Shown in pieces: positions 17,954 through 26,541 of a DNA stretch of 64,000 nt. The DNA comes from CAVTQY01 sp963736975 (lineage in GTDB: Bacteria > Pseudomonadota > Alphaproteobacteria > Acetobacterales > Acetobacteraceae). Position 1 is the first letter of the stretch; each line of letters opens with the position of its first letter. The position numbers and the translations under genes are program-made. The notes beneath the pieces were generated by a model. That model did no database searches. It was given only the letters and a program-made list of their open reading frames with translations, and was not told the DNA's origin. The stretch spans positions 3,038,001 to 3,102,000 of the forward strand of contig CAVTQY010000001.1 of the NCBI GenBank assembly GCA_963736975.1, in the 5' to 3' direction.

Positions 17954-18835
17954 CTAGGCGTTCTTGACCAGGGTCAGCAGCGTCTGCGGGGCCTGGTCGG
18001 CGAGCGTCAGGGCCTGCGTGCCGAGCTGTTGGCGAATTTGCAACGCCTGGAGTTGCGCCGATTCCTGTGCCATATCCGCATCGATCAGCGCACCGAGGCC
18101 TGTGTTCAGCGCGCCGATCTTATCGCTGTTGAAGCTGATCTGGTTGGTGATATAGTTTGTCGCCGAACCGTAATAGTTGAGTTCGGAACCGACGTTGTTA
18201 AACTGCGTGCTGAAGCTACCGCCTGTAGTGACCAGTTTACCAATCGAGGCGATCATAGTCGAGGTGACGCTTGAGCTGGTAATGTAGGAGCTGAATGTGA
18301 GAGCATTGTATAAGCCTGACCCGCTGTAGGTCTTGATGCCATATGTCGAGCCCACCTCGTTTCGTATCGTCGTGACGCTCGAGAATGTGCCGTTGCTGCC
18401 AGTAATGTTGCCGATCAGCGTCTTACCATTGTAATCCCCATCCTGGACATCACTCTGGAGGTTTTGTAGCAACGACTTGTACTGCTGCACGTACTGCGAG
18501 CGCGAGTCACCGGTTGTGTTCCCGTTCGACAGCTCGACCAGTACGTCATGCATACTGCTCATGATCGTCTGGATACCGTTCAGGGCTGTCGTCGTCGTGG
18601 ACAACAGGCCCTGCACACCACCAAGCTGTTGGTTGGCGGTGGTCAACGCAGAAACATCGGATCGCACCGACTGCGCCACCGCGTAGGCGGCACCGTCGTC
18701 GGTAGCATCCGACACGCGATAGCCGGTGGAGATCTGTTTCTGCGTCGCGTTGAGCTGCGAGGTGGTCATGTTGAGCGATTCCAACGCGACCATAGCGCCG
18801 ACATTGGTGTTGACTGAGTTCAGTGTTCCGGACAT
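17954..18835 (-). CDS. fliC: Flagellin
   Basis: A 293-residue short flagellin. The N-terminal D0/D1 helices (VNTNVGAMVALESLNMT, QKQISTGYRVSDATDDGAA, LTTANQQLGGVQGLLST) and C-terminal helices (GLGALIDADMAQESAQLQ, QIRQQLGTQALTLADQAPQ) are conserved. The centre is a brief Ser/Thr-rich segment instead of a large D2/D3 region. This segment (SSYITSSSVTS and neighbours) offers many possible O-glycosylation sites. The ATG at 18835 is preferred over one at 18853 because GGCAAGGAAG forms a ribosome binding site before it. A glycosyltransferase block lies downstream on the same strand. Confidence 0.93.
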   Translation of the reverse strand: MSGTLNSVNTNVGAMVALESLNMTTSQLNATQKQISTGYRVSDATDDGAAYAVAQSVRSDVSALTTANQQLGGVQGLLSTTTTALNGIQTIMSSMHDVLVELSNGNTTGDSRSQYVQQYKSLLQNLQSDVQDGDYNGKTLIGNITGSNGTFSSVTTIRNEVGSTYGIKTYSGSGLYNALTFSSYITSSSVTSTMIASIGKLVTTGGSFSTQFNNVGSELNYYGSATNYITNQISFNSDKIGALNTGLGALIDADMAQESAQLQALQIRQQLGTQALTLADQAPQTLLTLVKNA

Positions 18836-18870
18836 GGCATCTTCCTTGCCCACAAATGGTTACGGGTAAC

Positions 18871-18885
18871 CCCGCTTTTTGCGGG
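18871..18885 (-). promoter_or_regulatory. Hairpin in flagellin 5' leader
   Basis: CCCGC-AAAAA-GCGGG on the coding strand forms a five-base-pair stem 36 bases upstream of the flagellin ATG and within the 107-base gap to flgL. It may be a translational control element (FlbT acts on flagellin leaders in related bacteria) or a short attenuator. The role is inference. Confidence 0.35.
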
Positions 18886-18942
18886 CATGGTCCTACTCTG
18901 GCGGATGCAGGTTAATGGCGGATGAAGCCTGCCGCGTTCCCT

Positions 18943-20040
18943 TCACCCCACCGGCAGGAATTTCACTAGCGAAAGGCCGCTGACGCCCGAGATCACCTGA
19001 TACGACGCCTGAAGTTGCGTCTGTACCAGGGAAATGTCGGACAGTGTCGAGGCCATATCAGCGTCCTGCACCGAAGAGACCTGCGCCGTCAGGGCGGTCG
19101 TGGTGTCCGACAGGGTTGTCTGCGTCGTGCTCAATTGCGTCTGCCGGTTCCCCAGCACACCAACGTCTTCAGCCATCGCCGAGATCGCCCCACTCAGACT
19201 CGTGCGGGTATCCTGCACCAGGTCCTGGAACCCGGAATCGCTCTGTTGCGCGCTTGTCAGCGACCCGATCGTCGCCAATGCCCGCAACACGTCCCGCACG
19301 TAAGATCCCGTGGTCGAACCGCCGGTTGATGACACAGCGCTGTTCGCACTGGCCAGCAGTCCGGTTTGCTCGACCTGATCCTGGCCCACCTGCACCACCG
19401 GCGCCTGCTGCTGCAATGTCGCCGCCGGCTGCGACATATAGGTGGAAAACGGCGATGTCCCGGTCGCATTGGAACTGGCGATCGCCAGGGTGGACGCGGC
19501 CGTGGCGGCGGCGCCATTGACGCCCAGACCTCCGACGGCCGTGTTGATCTGGGTGTAAAAGCCCGACGAAAGAATACCATCCGGATCGGGGACCGGCGGG
19601 TTCGATGAATCCGCGCCGCCGAAGACGTACGTATTCCCGTCCGTGCTGTCGAGCAGCCCGGCGACCTGTACCAATGCGTCGCGGGCCGAGGCGGCGACCG
19701 TATCCACCTCTGACCCGTCGGTGCCCTGCAAGCTATCCAACTGGGAGAACAGATTGGAGGCGACCTGCTGGATCTGCGTCATCGCCGTCTGTGTCACCTG
19801 CATCGAACCGGAGGCGGCATTGATATTGTTCTGCCAGGTCTGCAAGTCAGCGAGTTGCGGGTTGAGGTCCAGCGAGACGGAGGCGGCGGCGCCGAGCCCG
19901 CCATAGGTGTCGGCCGTCAGGCCGCTGCTCGCCTGCTGTGTCAGCTTGTCGAGGTGCTGGCTTATGGTATTGGCGTCCTGCACCAGGCCCGCCAGCAGGC
20001 CGTAGCTCGACGCGGAAACGCCGTCTAACGAGCCGCTCAT
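18943..20040 (-). CDS. flgL: Flagellar hook-filament junction protein FlgL (HAP3)
   Basis: A 365-residue flagellin-like hook-associated protein. The N-terminus has DANTISQHLDKLTQQASSGL and LQTWQNNINAASGSMQVTQTAM; the C-terminus has SSVQDADMASTLSDISLVQTQLQASYQVIS with the final LSLVKFL. These are the FlgL signatures. It follows flgK with start and stop overlapping by one base and precedes flagellin, so it belongs to the leftward flgE-flgK-flgL unit. Confidence 0.9.
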   Translation of the reverse strand: MSGSLDGVSASSYGLLAGLVQDANTISQHLDKLTQQASSGLTADTYGGLGAAASVSLDLNPQLADLQTWQNNINAASGSMQVTQTAMTQIQQVASNLFSQLDSLQGTDGSEVDTVAASARDALVQVAGLLDSTDGNTYVFGGADSSNPPVPDPDGILSSGFYTQINTAVGGLGVNGAAATAASTLAIASSNATGTSPFSTYMSQPAATLQQQAPVVQVGQDQVEQTGLLASANSAVSSTGGSTTGSYVRDVLRALATIGSLTSAQQSDSGFQDLVQDTRTSLSGAISAMAEDVGVLGNRQTQLSTTQTTLSDTTTALTAQVSSVQDADMASTLSDISLVQTQLQASYQVISGVSGLSLVKFLPVG

Positions 20041-21509
20041 CAGCCGCTCACCGTTCCCAGCAGCTCGGTGAACATAGACTGCACCACATTCATCACCCGC
20101 GCGTTGGCGCCGTAGGCGTTCTGAAGCGCGATCATGTTGGACATCTCCGTGTCGAGGTTCACACCGGTTTCGCCGGAAAGTTTGCTTTGCAACGTGGTTT
20201 GCACCGCCTGTTCGGTCGTGAGCTGGCTGGTCGCGTCGGCGCTGGCGGCGGACTGCGCGCCGATCAGCGCGGTAGCGAGCCCGCCCAGCGTGGTGGGTGC
20301 AACATAGGGCGCGTTCAGCGTTCCAGTCGGCCCGAGGCCCGTGGTGTGGCTCCCTGATAACGGCCCAAATGTGTTGTCCAGCACCTGCGTGATCACGGTG
20401 TTGAACCCGGCGAGGCCGGATGGATTCTGCGACGGAATACCATCGCGCACCGCTTCCGGGTTCGCCTGCACCGCCGGATTCACCTGAATCGCCGCCGCGA
20501 AGCCGACGTATCCTGTCTGCACCGGGGTGCCGCCGCCAGCCGGTACATTGCCGGATCCGTCCGTGAACAGCGGCAGCCCCTGCGAGGCGAAGCCGCTGGA
20601 GAGGTTCTGCGCGAACTCGTCGAGCTCCGCCTGGTCTGTCGGCAGCGTGGCGTCGCGCAATGTGATGTCGGCGCCGAGCTGCCCGCCCTGGAGCGCGCCG
20701 GTCACGTCCGTGCCGCCCAACGTGATCGCCGGTACTCCACCACCCGGATAATACACCCCCGCCTGCATCGTGGCGCCGGTGGTACTCAAGGGATTTGCCT
20801 GGCCATGGATCGGTAGCTCGACCCCTCCGGCCGTGGTGATCAGCATGTCGCCATTCGGCTGCTGCAACACGTTGATGTTCAGCATCTGCGACAGCGACGC
20901 CACTTGGGCGTCGCGCTGATTTTGGAGGTCCGCCGTGCTCTGTCCGCTGGCCTGTGCCGTCATGATCTGGTTGGACAAAGCGCCGATCGTTCCAAGCGTG
21001 GTGTTGATCGTCGTCACGTCGTTGACGATACTGTCCTCGGCCGTCTGACGCTGCGCCGTATAGGCGTTGCTGACCGTGTTGATGCCCTGGGCCAGCGTGC
21101 CGGCCGTTGCGACCACCTGACTCTGCTGCGTCGCGTTATCCGGGCTATTCAGCAGAGTGGAGAACTGGTCCTGCAGCTTCCCAAGCAGACTGGCCAGATC
21201 GCTGCCCTGGCCGGGTGTGCCGCTCACCGCATCAAGGGCGGAAAGCGCCGTCTGCGTCACCTGCAGCCCGGCAACCGCCGCGTTCTGGCTGTACACTTCC
21301 GTCTGCAGTTCCGTATCGACGCTGCGAGTCGCCGGCCCCGTGACCACGCCCATGCCAATGCCGCCGGCATCCAGCGCCTGCTGGGTGCCCGTCTCAGTCA
21401 CATACCCAGGCGTGCTGGCATTCGCGACGTTGTGCGATACGAGCGCGAGCTGCGCGTCGATGTTGCCGAGACCGCTGGAGGCGATCGACAGTGCGCTGTC
21501 GAGGTTCAT
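20040..21509 (-). CDS. flgK: Flagellar hook-associated protein FlgK (HAP1)
   Basis: A 489-residue FlgK. It has the rod/hook N-terminal motif ALSIASSGLGNIDAQLALVSHNVANASTPGY, the FlgK-specific GGVELPIHGQANPLS central region, and the C-terminal VNLDTEMSNMIALQNAYGANARVMN with VQSMFTELLGTV. It caps the hook and joins it to the filament with FlgL. It starts 25 bases after the flgE stop and continues into flgL. Confidence 0.92.
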   Translation of the reverse strand: MNLDSALSIASSGLGNIDAQLALVSHNVANASTPGYVTETGTQQALDAGGIGMGVVTGPATRSVDTELQTEVYSQNAAVAGLQVTQTALSALDAVSGTPGQGSDLASLLGKLQDQFSTLLNSPDNATQQSQVVATAGTLAQGINTVSNAYTAQRQTAEDSIVNDVTTINTTLGTIGALSNQIMTAQASGQSTADLQNQRDAQVASLSQMLNINVLQQPNGDMLITTAGGVELPIHGQANPLSTTGATMQAGVYYPGGGVPAITLGGTDVTGALQGGQLGADITLRDATLPTDQAELDEFAQNLSSGFASQGLPLFTDGSGNVPAGGGTPVQTGYVGFAAAIQVNPAVQANPEAVRDGIPSQNPSGLAGFNTVITQVLDNTFGPLSGSHTTGLGPTGTLNAPYVAPTTLGGLATALIGAQSAASADATSQLTTEQAVQTTLQSKLSGETGVNLDTEMSNMIALQNAYGANARVMNVVQSMFTELLGTVSG

Positions 21510-21534
21510 GCAAGCTGTGTCCTCGCGCCCGCGC

Positions 21535-22836
21535 TCATGTCTTCATATTGATCGTTGTCTGCAGCAGGTTGTCCGCTGTGGTGACCATCTTCGCGTTGGC
21601 GCTGTATGCCTGCTGCGCCACGATCAGTTTGCTGAACTCGGTCGCGATATCGACGTTCGAACTCTCCACCGACCCGGTGACCAGGTTGCCAGCGCCGTTG
21701 GTGTTGACCGATTGCGCGATCGCGTCGCCGGAAGCCGAGGTGGCGGTGAAGGCCTGCCCGTTCTGCCGTTGCAGCGCATCCGGATCGGCGAAGGTGATCA
21801 GCGGCACCTGAGCGATGGTCTGCGACTGGCCATTGTTGTAGTTCGCCACCACATTGCCGCTGTCATCCATGGTGATGCCGGTGAAGGCGCCCGGCGGAAC
21901 CCCGTTCTGACTCAAAGTGCGCAGGCTGTAATCGCTCGCAGCGAACTGGGTAACCCCGTTCGCCTCGCCGAAATCCCCCAGATTGAGCGAAATCGTCTGC
22001 GCGCCGCTGCCGAAATTAGCCCCGAGCGTCAAGCTCGCCGGCGAATTGGCAGCAAAGGCCGATGCGGTAACGCTGCCTGTGGTAGCCCCGAAGCTGCCGA
22101 TCGTACCGGCCGCTACGCCGTTAGTACCGAACTGCACGTCGGCGGTGCCGATCGTGGTGCTCGGCGTGTTGTCGGGCGAACTGATCGCGACCGTCCAGTC
22201 ATTGGCAGAATTCTGCGTCCAGCTCAACGTGACCGCATGCTGGTTGCCGAGCGAGTCATAGACATCGACTTGCGAAGAGGGTGTACTGCTGCCGGCCGAA
22301 GTCGGCAGGTTGGCGGAGAAATCCACCTCCGAGGTTGCGATCGGATTGAACTGGGTTTGTGTGATCTGCAGCGGCGCGACCTGCGATTGGTTTACCACCC
22401 CTGTCGCCGGATTTACCGACCAGCCTTGCAAATATTCGCCGGCGCTGTTCACCAGATAACCGTTCTTGTCCATCTCGAAATCGCCAGCTCGTGTGTAATA
22501 GGTCTGGCTGTTGAATACCGGCGCCGTGCTGCCGGGAACGGTGCCGTCCTGCTCGGAAACGGCAAAGAAGCCCTGACCGTCAATAGCGAGCGCTAGCCGA
22601 TCGCTGCTTTGGGTGATCGTGCCCTGGTCGGCGTTGGTGTAATTCGGCTTTGTTGTCACCGCCCCCGGATCGTTCTCCTCGGCGGTGCTGGTGGTCAGAT
22701 AATCGATGAAGCTCGTATCCACAGCCTTGTAACCGACTGTTTGGCTGTTGGCGACATTGTCGCTGATATTGCCGAATGCAGCCGATTGCGCGGACAGGCC
22801 GCTGACTGCGGTGGTAAGAGCGCCGAACAGCGACAT
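21535..22836 (-). CDS. flgE: Flagellar hook protein FlgE
   Basis: A 433-residue hook protein. The N-terminus MSLFGALTTAVSGLSAQSAAFG with ISDNVANSQTVGYKAVDT is the classic rod/hook motif. Central DGQGFFAVSEQDG and YTRAGDFEMDKNGYLVNSAG match FlgE/FlgF/FlgG proteins, and the C-terminus SSNVDIATEFSKLIVAQQAYSANAK is conserved. The ATG at 22836 follows GGAGG; a longer frame to 22938 is not supported. It is the first gene of the leftward hook-filament unit, with a sigma-54-type site 30-45 bases upstream. Confidence 0.93.
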   Translation of the reverse strand: MSLFGALTTAVSGLSAQSAAFGNISDNVANSQTVGYKAVDTSFIDYLTTSTAEENDPGAVTTKPNYTNADQGTITQSSDRLALAIDGQGFFAVSEQDGTVPGSTAPVFNSQTYYTRAGDFEMDKNGYLVNSAGEYLQGWSVNPATGVVNQSQVAPLQITQTQFNPIATSEVDFSANLPTSAGSSTPSSQVDVYDSLGNQHAVTLSWTQNSANDWTVAISSPDNTPSTTIGTADVQFGTNGVAAGTIGSFGATTGSVTASAFAANSPASLTLGANFGSGAQTISLNLGDFGEANGVTQFAASDYSLRTLSQNGVPPGAFTGITMDDSGNVVANYNNGQSQTIAQVPLITFADPDALQRQNGQAFTATSASGDAIAQSVNTNGAGNLVTGSVESSNVDIATEFSKLIVAQQAYSANAKMVTTADNLLQTTINMKT

Positions 22837-22866
22837 GCTGACCTCCAAGGGCGATGCACCCGGGAT

Positions 22867-22883
22867 CGCACGAAGCATGCCAA
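22867..22883 (-). promoter_or_regulatory. Candidate sigma-54 promoter for flgE
   Basis: The minus strand reads TTGGCATGCTTCGTGCG, with GG and GC separated by exactly ten bases and a TGGCA -24 element. It lies 30-45 bases upstream of the flgE ATG. Class II flagellar genes of alphaproteobacteria are commonly sigma-54 dependent. Confidence 0.5.
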
Positions 22884-23013
22884 GCCCCATTGCAGAAAAT
22901 CCGACCATGCGGCGGGCCTTAGCATGCTCACGCGGCACAACTCGCCGGGCAGATTCTGCCGGGTGATTGCAACTGGGACGACCTTGCTTGGCTTCTATAG
23001 AGCCGCGGACGCG

Positions 23014-23029
23014 TGGCAGGCATCTTGCT
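23014..23029 (+). promoter_or_regulatory. Candidate sigma-54 promoter for fliK-flgD
   Basis: TGGCAGGCATCTTGCT has GG-N10-GC spacing, a TGGCA -24 box and a TTGC -12 box. It lies about 27 bases before the fliK ATG and faces away from the flgE candidate. Confidence 0.5.
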
Positions 23030-23055
23030 GGAGTCAGGCCAGGAGAGACTCCCGC

Positions 23056-24180
23056 ATGCCTGTCCGCCTGCTCACCGCGAACTTGCCCACGCCAACTGTC
23101 CCCCCAGCCGTCTCCGGGCTCGCCGCCCCGTCGGAAGCGGGCGCATCCGACTGGCTGGACAAGCTGCTCTCGGCGATCACTGGGGTCGAAACGGCCGACG
23201 ATGCGGCGCTCCGCCCGACCCCGGAGGCCGGCTCGCCACCCCCGGCACCACAGTCCGGACCCGTATCAACGCCCATACCTTCGCGCGTGACGACGCCGCG
23301 CTCGAACCGGGCCGAGCCGCGCGAGACTCATACCGGGCCTCGAGGCGGGCATTCGCCGCAGCGATCGGCTGCCGCGCCGTCCGACTGTCAGCCCGCGGCG
23401 CCGACACCAATTCCGTCCGGACCTGCCGCTCTCCCGCGCATCACGGCGCCGCACGCCAACCTAGCCGCGAATACGAACGCACCTTCGACCAACCATCCGG
23501 ATGAACCCGCCGTTCGGTCCCCGCCGGAGCCGCAAGCTGCGGCGCCGGCCGTTGCTGGTCCCAGTCCTGCCCCACAAGAGCCGCCCGGACTCTCCCGCCC
23601 TTTGACCGTGCCGTCCCAAAACCCTGAGCCGTCGCCCACGTCGGTGACGCAGGCGCCCGCGCTGCCGGTGCTCCAACCGCCGGCAACGATAATGGCTGCT
23701 GCCCACGCACCCGCGACAACACCGACCGCCAACCGTTCCGCCGCCAACGCCCCCATGCCTGCAACGCAACTCACCCCGGTCATCGTCTCCCTCGTCCATA
23801 ATTCAGTCGGCCCGCAGCATCTGACCCTGCGGCTCGATCCGCCGGAGCTCGGCAATGTGCAAATCCGGCTGGAGCGCCCGCCTGACGCGCCGGCGCGGAT
23901 CGAAATCACCGTGCAGCGCCCAGAGACGCTTGCCCTGCTGCAACGCGATCAACCTCATTTGCAACAGGTGCTCGACCAGGCCGGGATTCCGGCCGAGGGG
24001 CGCACAGTCAGCTTCCACCTCGGTCCGCAGGACCAGGGGTCGCAGCGAGACGGCCAGAGCCAAAATCGAACATCACCTGTAACAGCGCCCGGCCCGCAAA
24101 ACAGCGACACCGACGATTTACCGCCCCAGACGTTGCCCGTTCAACGATGGTGGCGCGCGGGGTTGGACATCACCGCCTGA
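23056..24180 (+). CDS. fliK: Flagellar hook-length control protein FliK
   Basis: A 374-residue protein with a long Pro/Ala/Thr-rich low-complexity N-terminal half (the ruler part) and a folded C-terminal domain: LTLRLDPPELGNVQIRLER, ARIEITVQRPETLALL, and DQPHLQQVLDQAGI. This is the Flg_hook (FliK C-terminal) domain that switches export specificity. The ATG at 23056 has GGAGAG upstream; earlier in-frame starts lie antisense to flgE. It is followed after 19 bases by flgD, the usual partner. Confidence 0.85.
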   Translation: MPVRLLTANLPTPTVPPAVSGLAAPSEAGASDWLDKLLSAITGVETADDAALRPTPEAGSPPPAPQSGPVSTPIPSRVTTPRSNRAEPRETHTGPRGGHSPQRSAAAPSDCQPAAPTPIPSGPAALPRITAPHANLAANTNAPSTNHPDEPAVRSPPEPQAAAPAVAGPSPAPQEPPGLSRPLTVPSQNPEPSPTSVTQAPALPVLQPPATIMAAAHAPATTPTANRSAANAPMPATQLTPVIVSLVHNSVGPQHLTLRLDPPELGNVQIRLERPPDAPARIEITVQRPETLALLQRDQPHLQQVLDQAGIPAEGRTVSFHLGPQDQGSQRDGQSQNRTSPVTAPGPQNSDTDDLPPQTLPVQRWWRAGLDITA

Positions 24181-24199
24181 TTCCGAACAGGAGTACACT

Positions 24200-24934
24200 A
24201 TGAGCATGGCATCCGTTGCCGCCCAGCAGAGCGCCGCACTCGCTGCCGCCACTGCCGCCTCTTCATCCGCCAGCACAAGCGCCTCGTCAGGATCGTCCGC
24301 ATCGAGCTCCACCTCGCAGACCAGCCAAAACGCCCTCACCGCGCTGTCCGGCAACTTCTCGGATTTCTTGAACATGCTGATGACCCAGTTGCAGAACCAG
24401 GATCCCACCAGCCCGATGGATACGGACCAGTTCACCAGCGAACTTGTCCAATTCTCTGGCGTCGAGCAGCAGATCAATACCAACGCCAGCTTGACTCAGT
24501 TGATCCAGCTCACTCAGGCAAACGAGACCATTCAGGGCACCGGCATGGACGGCAAGCAGATCACCGTCACCTCGAGCCAAATTCCGCTGCAGAACGGTTC
24601 CGGCTCAGTGCAATTCACCGCCCCTCAGGCGGAACCGGTAGCAATCGCGATCAGCAATTCGAACGGTCAGCAGATCCGCGACGTCACGCTGACCGCGAAT
24701 GCCGGATCGAACACCTGGACCTGGAACGGCGAAGACAACAACGGCAATTCCGTGCCGGACGGCGCCTACAACATCGCCGTCATCGGCGCCAACACCGATG
24801 GCAGCACCACACCGCTGACCTTCACGGTCACCGGCACCGCCACAGGTGTCCAGAACACCAGCGCGAATGGCGCGCAACTCGAACTGGGCGCGCTGAATGT
24901 CGGCTTCGGCTCGATCGTCTCCGTCGCACCGTAG
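24200..24934 (+). CDS. flgD: Flagellar hook assembly scaffold FlgD
   Basis: A 244-residue FlgD hook-cap protein. After a Ser/Ala-rich export segment comes the conserved NFSDFLNMLMTQLQNQDPTSPMDTDQF and ELVQFSGVEQQINTNASLTQL, then the FlgD Ig-like and tudor domains (WTWNGEDNNGNSVPDGAYNI). It directs hook subunit assembly and is later discarded. An AGGAG site precedes the ATG. Confidence 0.94.
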   Translation: MSMASVAAQQSAALAAATAASSSASTSASSGSSASSSTSQTSQNALTALSGNFSDFLNMLMTQLQNQDPTSPMDTDQFTSELVQFSGVEQQINTNASLTQLIQLTQANETIQGTGMDGKQITVTSSQIPLQNGSGSVQFTAPQAEPVAIAISNSNGQQIRDVTLTANAGSNTWTWNGEDNNGNSVPDGAYNIAVIGANTDGSTTPLTFTVTGTATGVQNTSANGAQLELGALNVGFGSIVSVAP

Positions 24935-25100
24935 AGGTCAGCATGGTGCTTTTCCTGGCATGAACGGCAAGACACTTTCCTTCAACGCTGCGCACAGCAG
25001 CCGCCTATGCCCCGCAACATAGCCAGGACGTGATTGGACAACCTGCCGTACCGTGCCGCGCCAAGCGCGTTCATGAGTTTGGCGAAAAGGAGACACGTCC

Positions 25101-26447
25101 ATGACCACATCCTGGCGCATGACCCGGCGAGCGGCGCTGACCTTGGGCGCCGCAGCCGCATTGCCTCTGGTACATGTGCGCACTGGCCGCGCCGCCGGCA
25201 CTCTCAAAGCTGCGTTCTGGGACCATTGGGTCCCCGGCGCGAACACAGTTTTGCAGAAGCAGGTTCAGGACTGGGCAAAAAAGAATAACGTTGCAATCGA
25301 GATCGATTTTATCACCAGCATAGGCAATAAGCTGCAGCTCACCGCGGCGGCCGAGGCGCAGGCCGGCACCGGCCACGACATGATGACCTTTTTCACCTGG
25401 GACGTACACAACTACCAGGCGAAGCTGGCACCGGCCGACGCGGTCATGAAATCCCTCATCGCCGCTAACGGACCGTTCAATAAGGTCTCGGAGTACCTCG
25501 CCCACACGAAGGACCACTGGGCGGCCGTGCCGGCCACTTGGGGCACGCAGACCAAGCCGTCCTGCGCCCGAATCAGCCTGCTCAAGAAATACACCGGCGT
25601 TGACGTAACGCAGCTCTATCCGGCGCATGAAGTGAAACCGCCGGAAGCCCCCGACTGGACCTATGAAGGTCTGTTCATGAAGGCAGCCGAGGCGGCGCAG
25701 AAGAACGGCGAGACCTTCGGCCTCGGGCTGGGCCAGACGACCGACAGTGTGGACTGGGTCGGCGCCCTGTTCGCCGCGTATGGCGCCGAACTCGTGGATG
25801 TCGACGGCAAGCCACAAGTGAAATCCGACGCGGTGCGGCAGGTCCTCGAATACGCACAGAAGCTGGTCGGCTATCTCCCCGCGGACGCGGTCAGCTACGA
25901 CGACGCCTCTAACAACCGCGCCCTCATCTCCGGCAAGAGCGCGTTGATCTTCAACCCGCCTTCGGCCTGGGCGGTGGCAAAGCGCGACGCACCGGCCGTC
26001 GCGGCAGACTGCTGGACCTTCCCCAACCCGGCGGGGCCCAAGGAGCGGTCGATCCCCTTCCTCGGCTTCTTCTGGGGTGCCTGGCAGTTCAGCCGCAACA
26101 AAACTGCGGTGATGGACCTGATCCACACCTTGATGCAGCGCGACGCGGTGCAGGAACGAGAACCACACACGATGGGCTACGATCTGCCGCCGCAGAACAG
26201 CATGATGAACTTCGACATCTGGTCGCAGGTAGACCCGCCGAAGGGCACCATTTACAACTATCCGATCCGTCCGTGGCACCAGGCCGAGGCGAGCATCGCC
26301 TATGCGCCGGCACCTCCTGACATCGCGGTACAGATGTATAACGCCGCGATCGGGCCGATGATGCTGGCGAAACTGAAGAGCGGCATGTCGGTCAAGGAAG
26401 TGGTCGGCTGGGCCGACAACCAGGTGCAGGGCTATATGGAGCCATAG
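25101..26447 (+). CDS. ABC transporter substrate-binding protein, sugar type
   Basis: A 448-residue periplasmic solute-binding protein of the family 1 (MalE/UgpB-like) group. The N-terminus has a Tat-like signal (MTRRAALTLGAAAALP). The mature part starts with LKAAFWDHWVPGANTVLQKQ and includes GHDMMTFFTWDVHNYQAKL and ALISGKSALIFNPPSAWAVA. No permease or ATPase gene is adjacent; a second, unrelated binding protein follows 95 bases downstream. The ligand is unknown. The GGAG before the ATG supports the start. Confidence 0.83.
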   Translation: MTTSWRMTRRAALTLGAAAALPLVHVRTGRAAGTLKAAFWDHWVPGANTVLQKQVQDWAKKNNVAIEIDFITSIGNKLQLTAAAEAQAGTGHDMMTFFTWDVHNYQAKLAPADAVMKSLIAANGPFNKVSEYLAHTKDHWAAVPATWGTQTKPSCARISLLKKYTGVDVTQLYPAHEVKPPEAPDWTYEGLFMKAAEAAQKNGETFGLGLGQTTDSVDWVGALFAAYGAELVDVDGKPQVKSDAVRQVLEYAQKLVGYLPADAVSYDDASNNRALISGKSALIFNPPSAWAVAKRDAPAVAADCWTFPNPAGPKERSIPFLGFFWGAWQFSRNKTAVMDLIHTLMQRDAVQEREPHTMGYDLPPQNSMMNFDIWSQVDPPKGTIYNYPIRPWHQAEASIAYAPAPPDIAVQMYNAAIGPMMLAKLKSGMSVKEVVGWADNQVQGYMEP

Positions 26448-26541
26448 CTTCACGTCGGTCCGGCGCCTTCCCTCACGGCTGCGGAACAGGCAGACTGGCT
26501 GCCATCACGCCTGCAACGACAATGCCCGGGAGGCAGATGGA

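Noticed and set aside
18881..18942. Sigma-54 promoter before flagellin
   Set aside because: Several GG and GC pairs exist but none combines ten-base spacing with a recognisable -24 box.
25071..26453. Minus-strand frame of 460 codons opposite the sugar-type binding protein
   Set aside because: His/Arg/Val-rich shadow of a gene with a clear signal peptide and domain on the plus strand.
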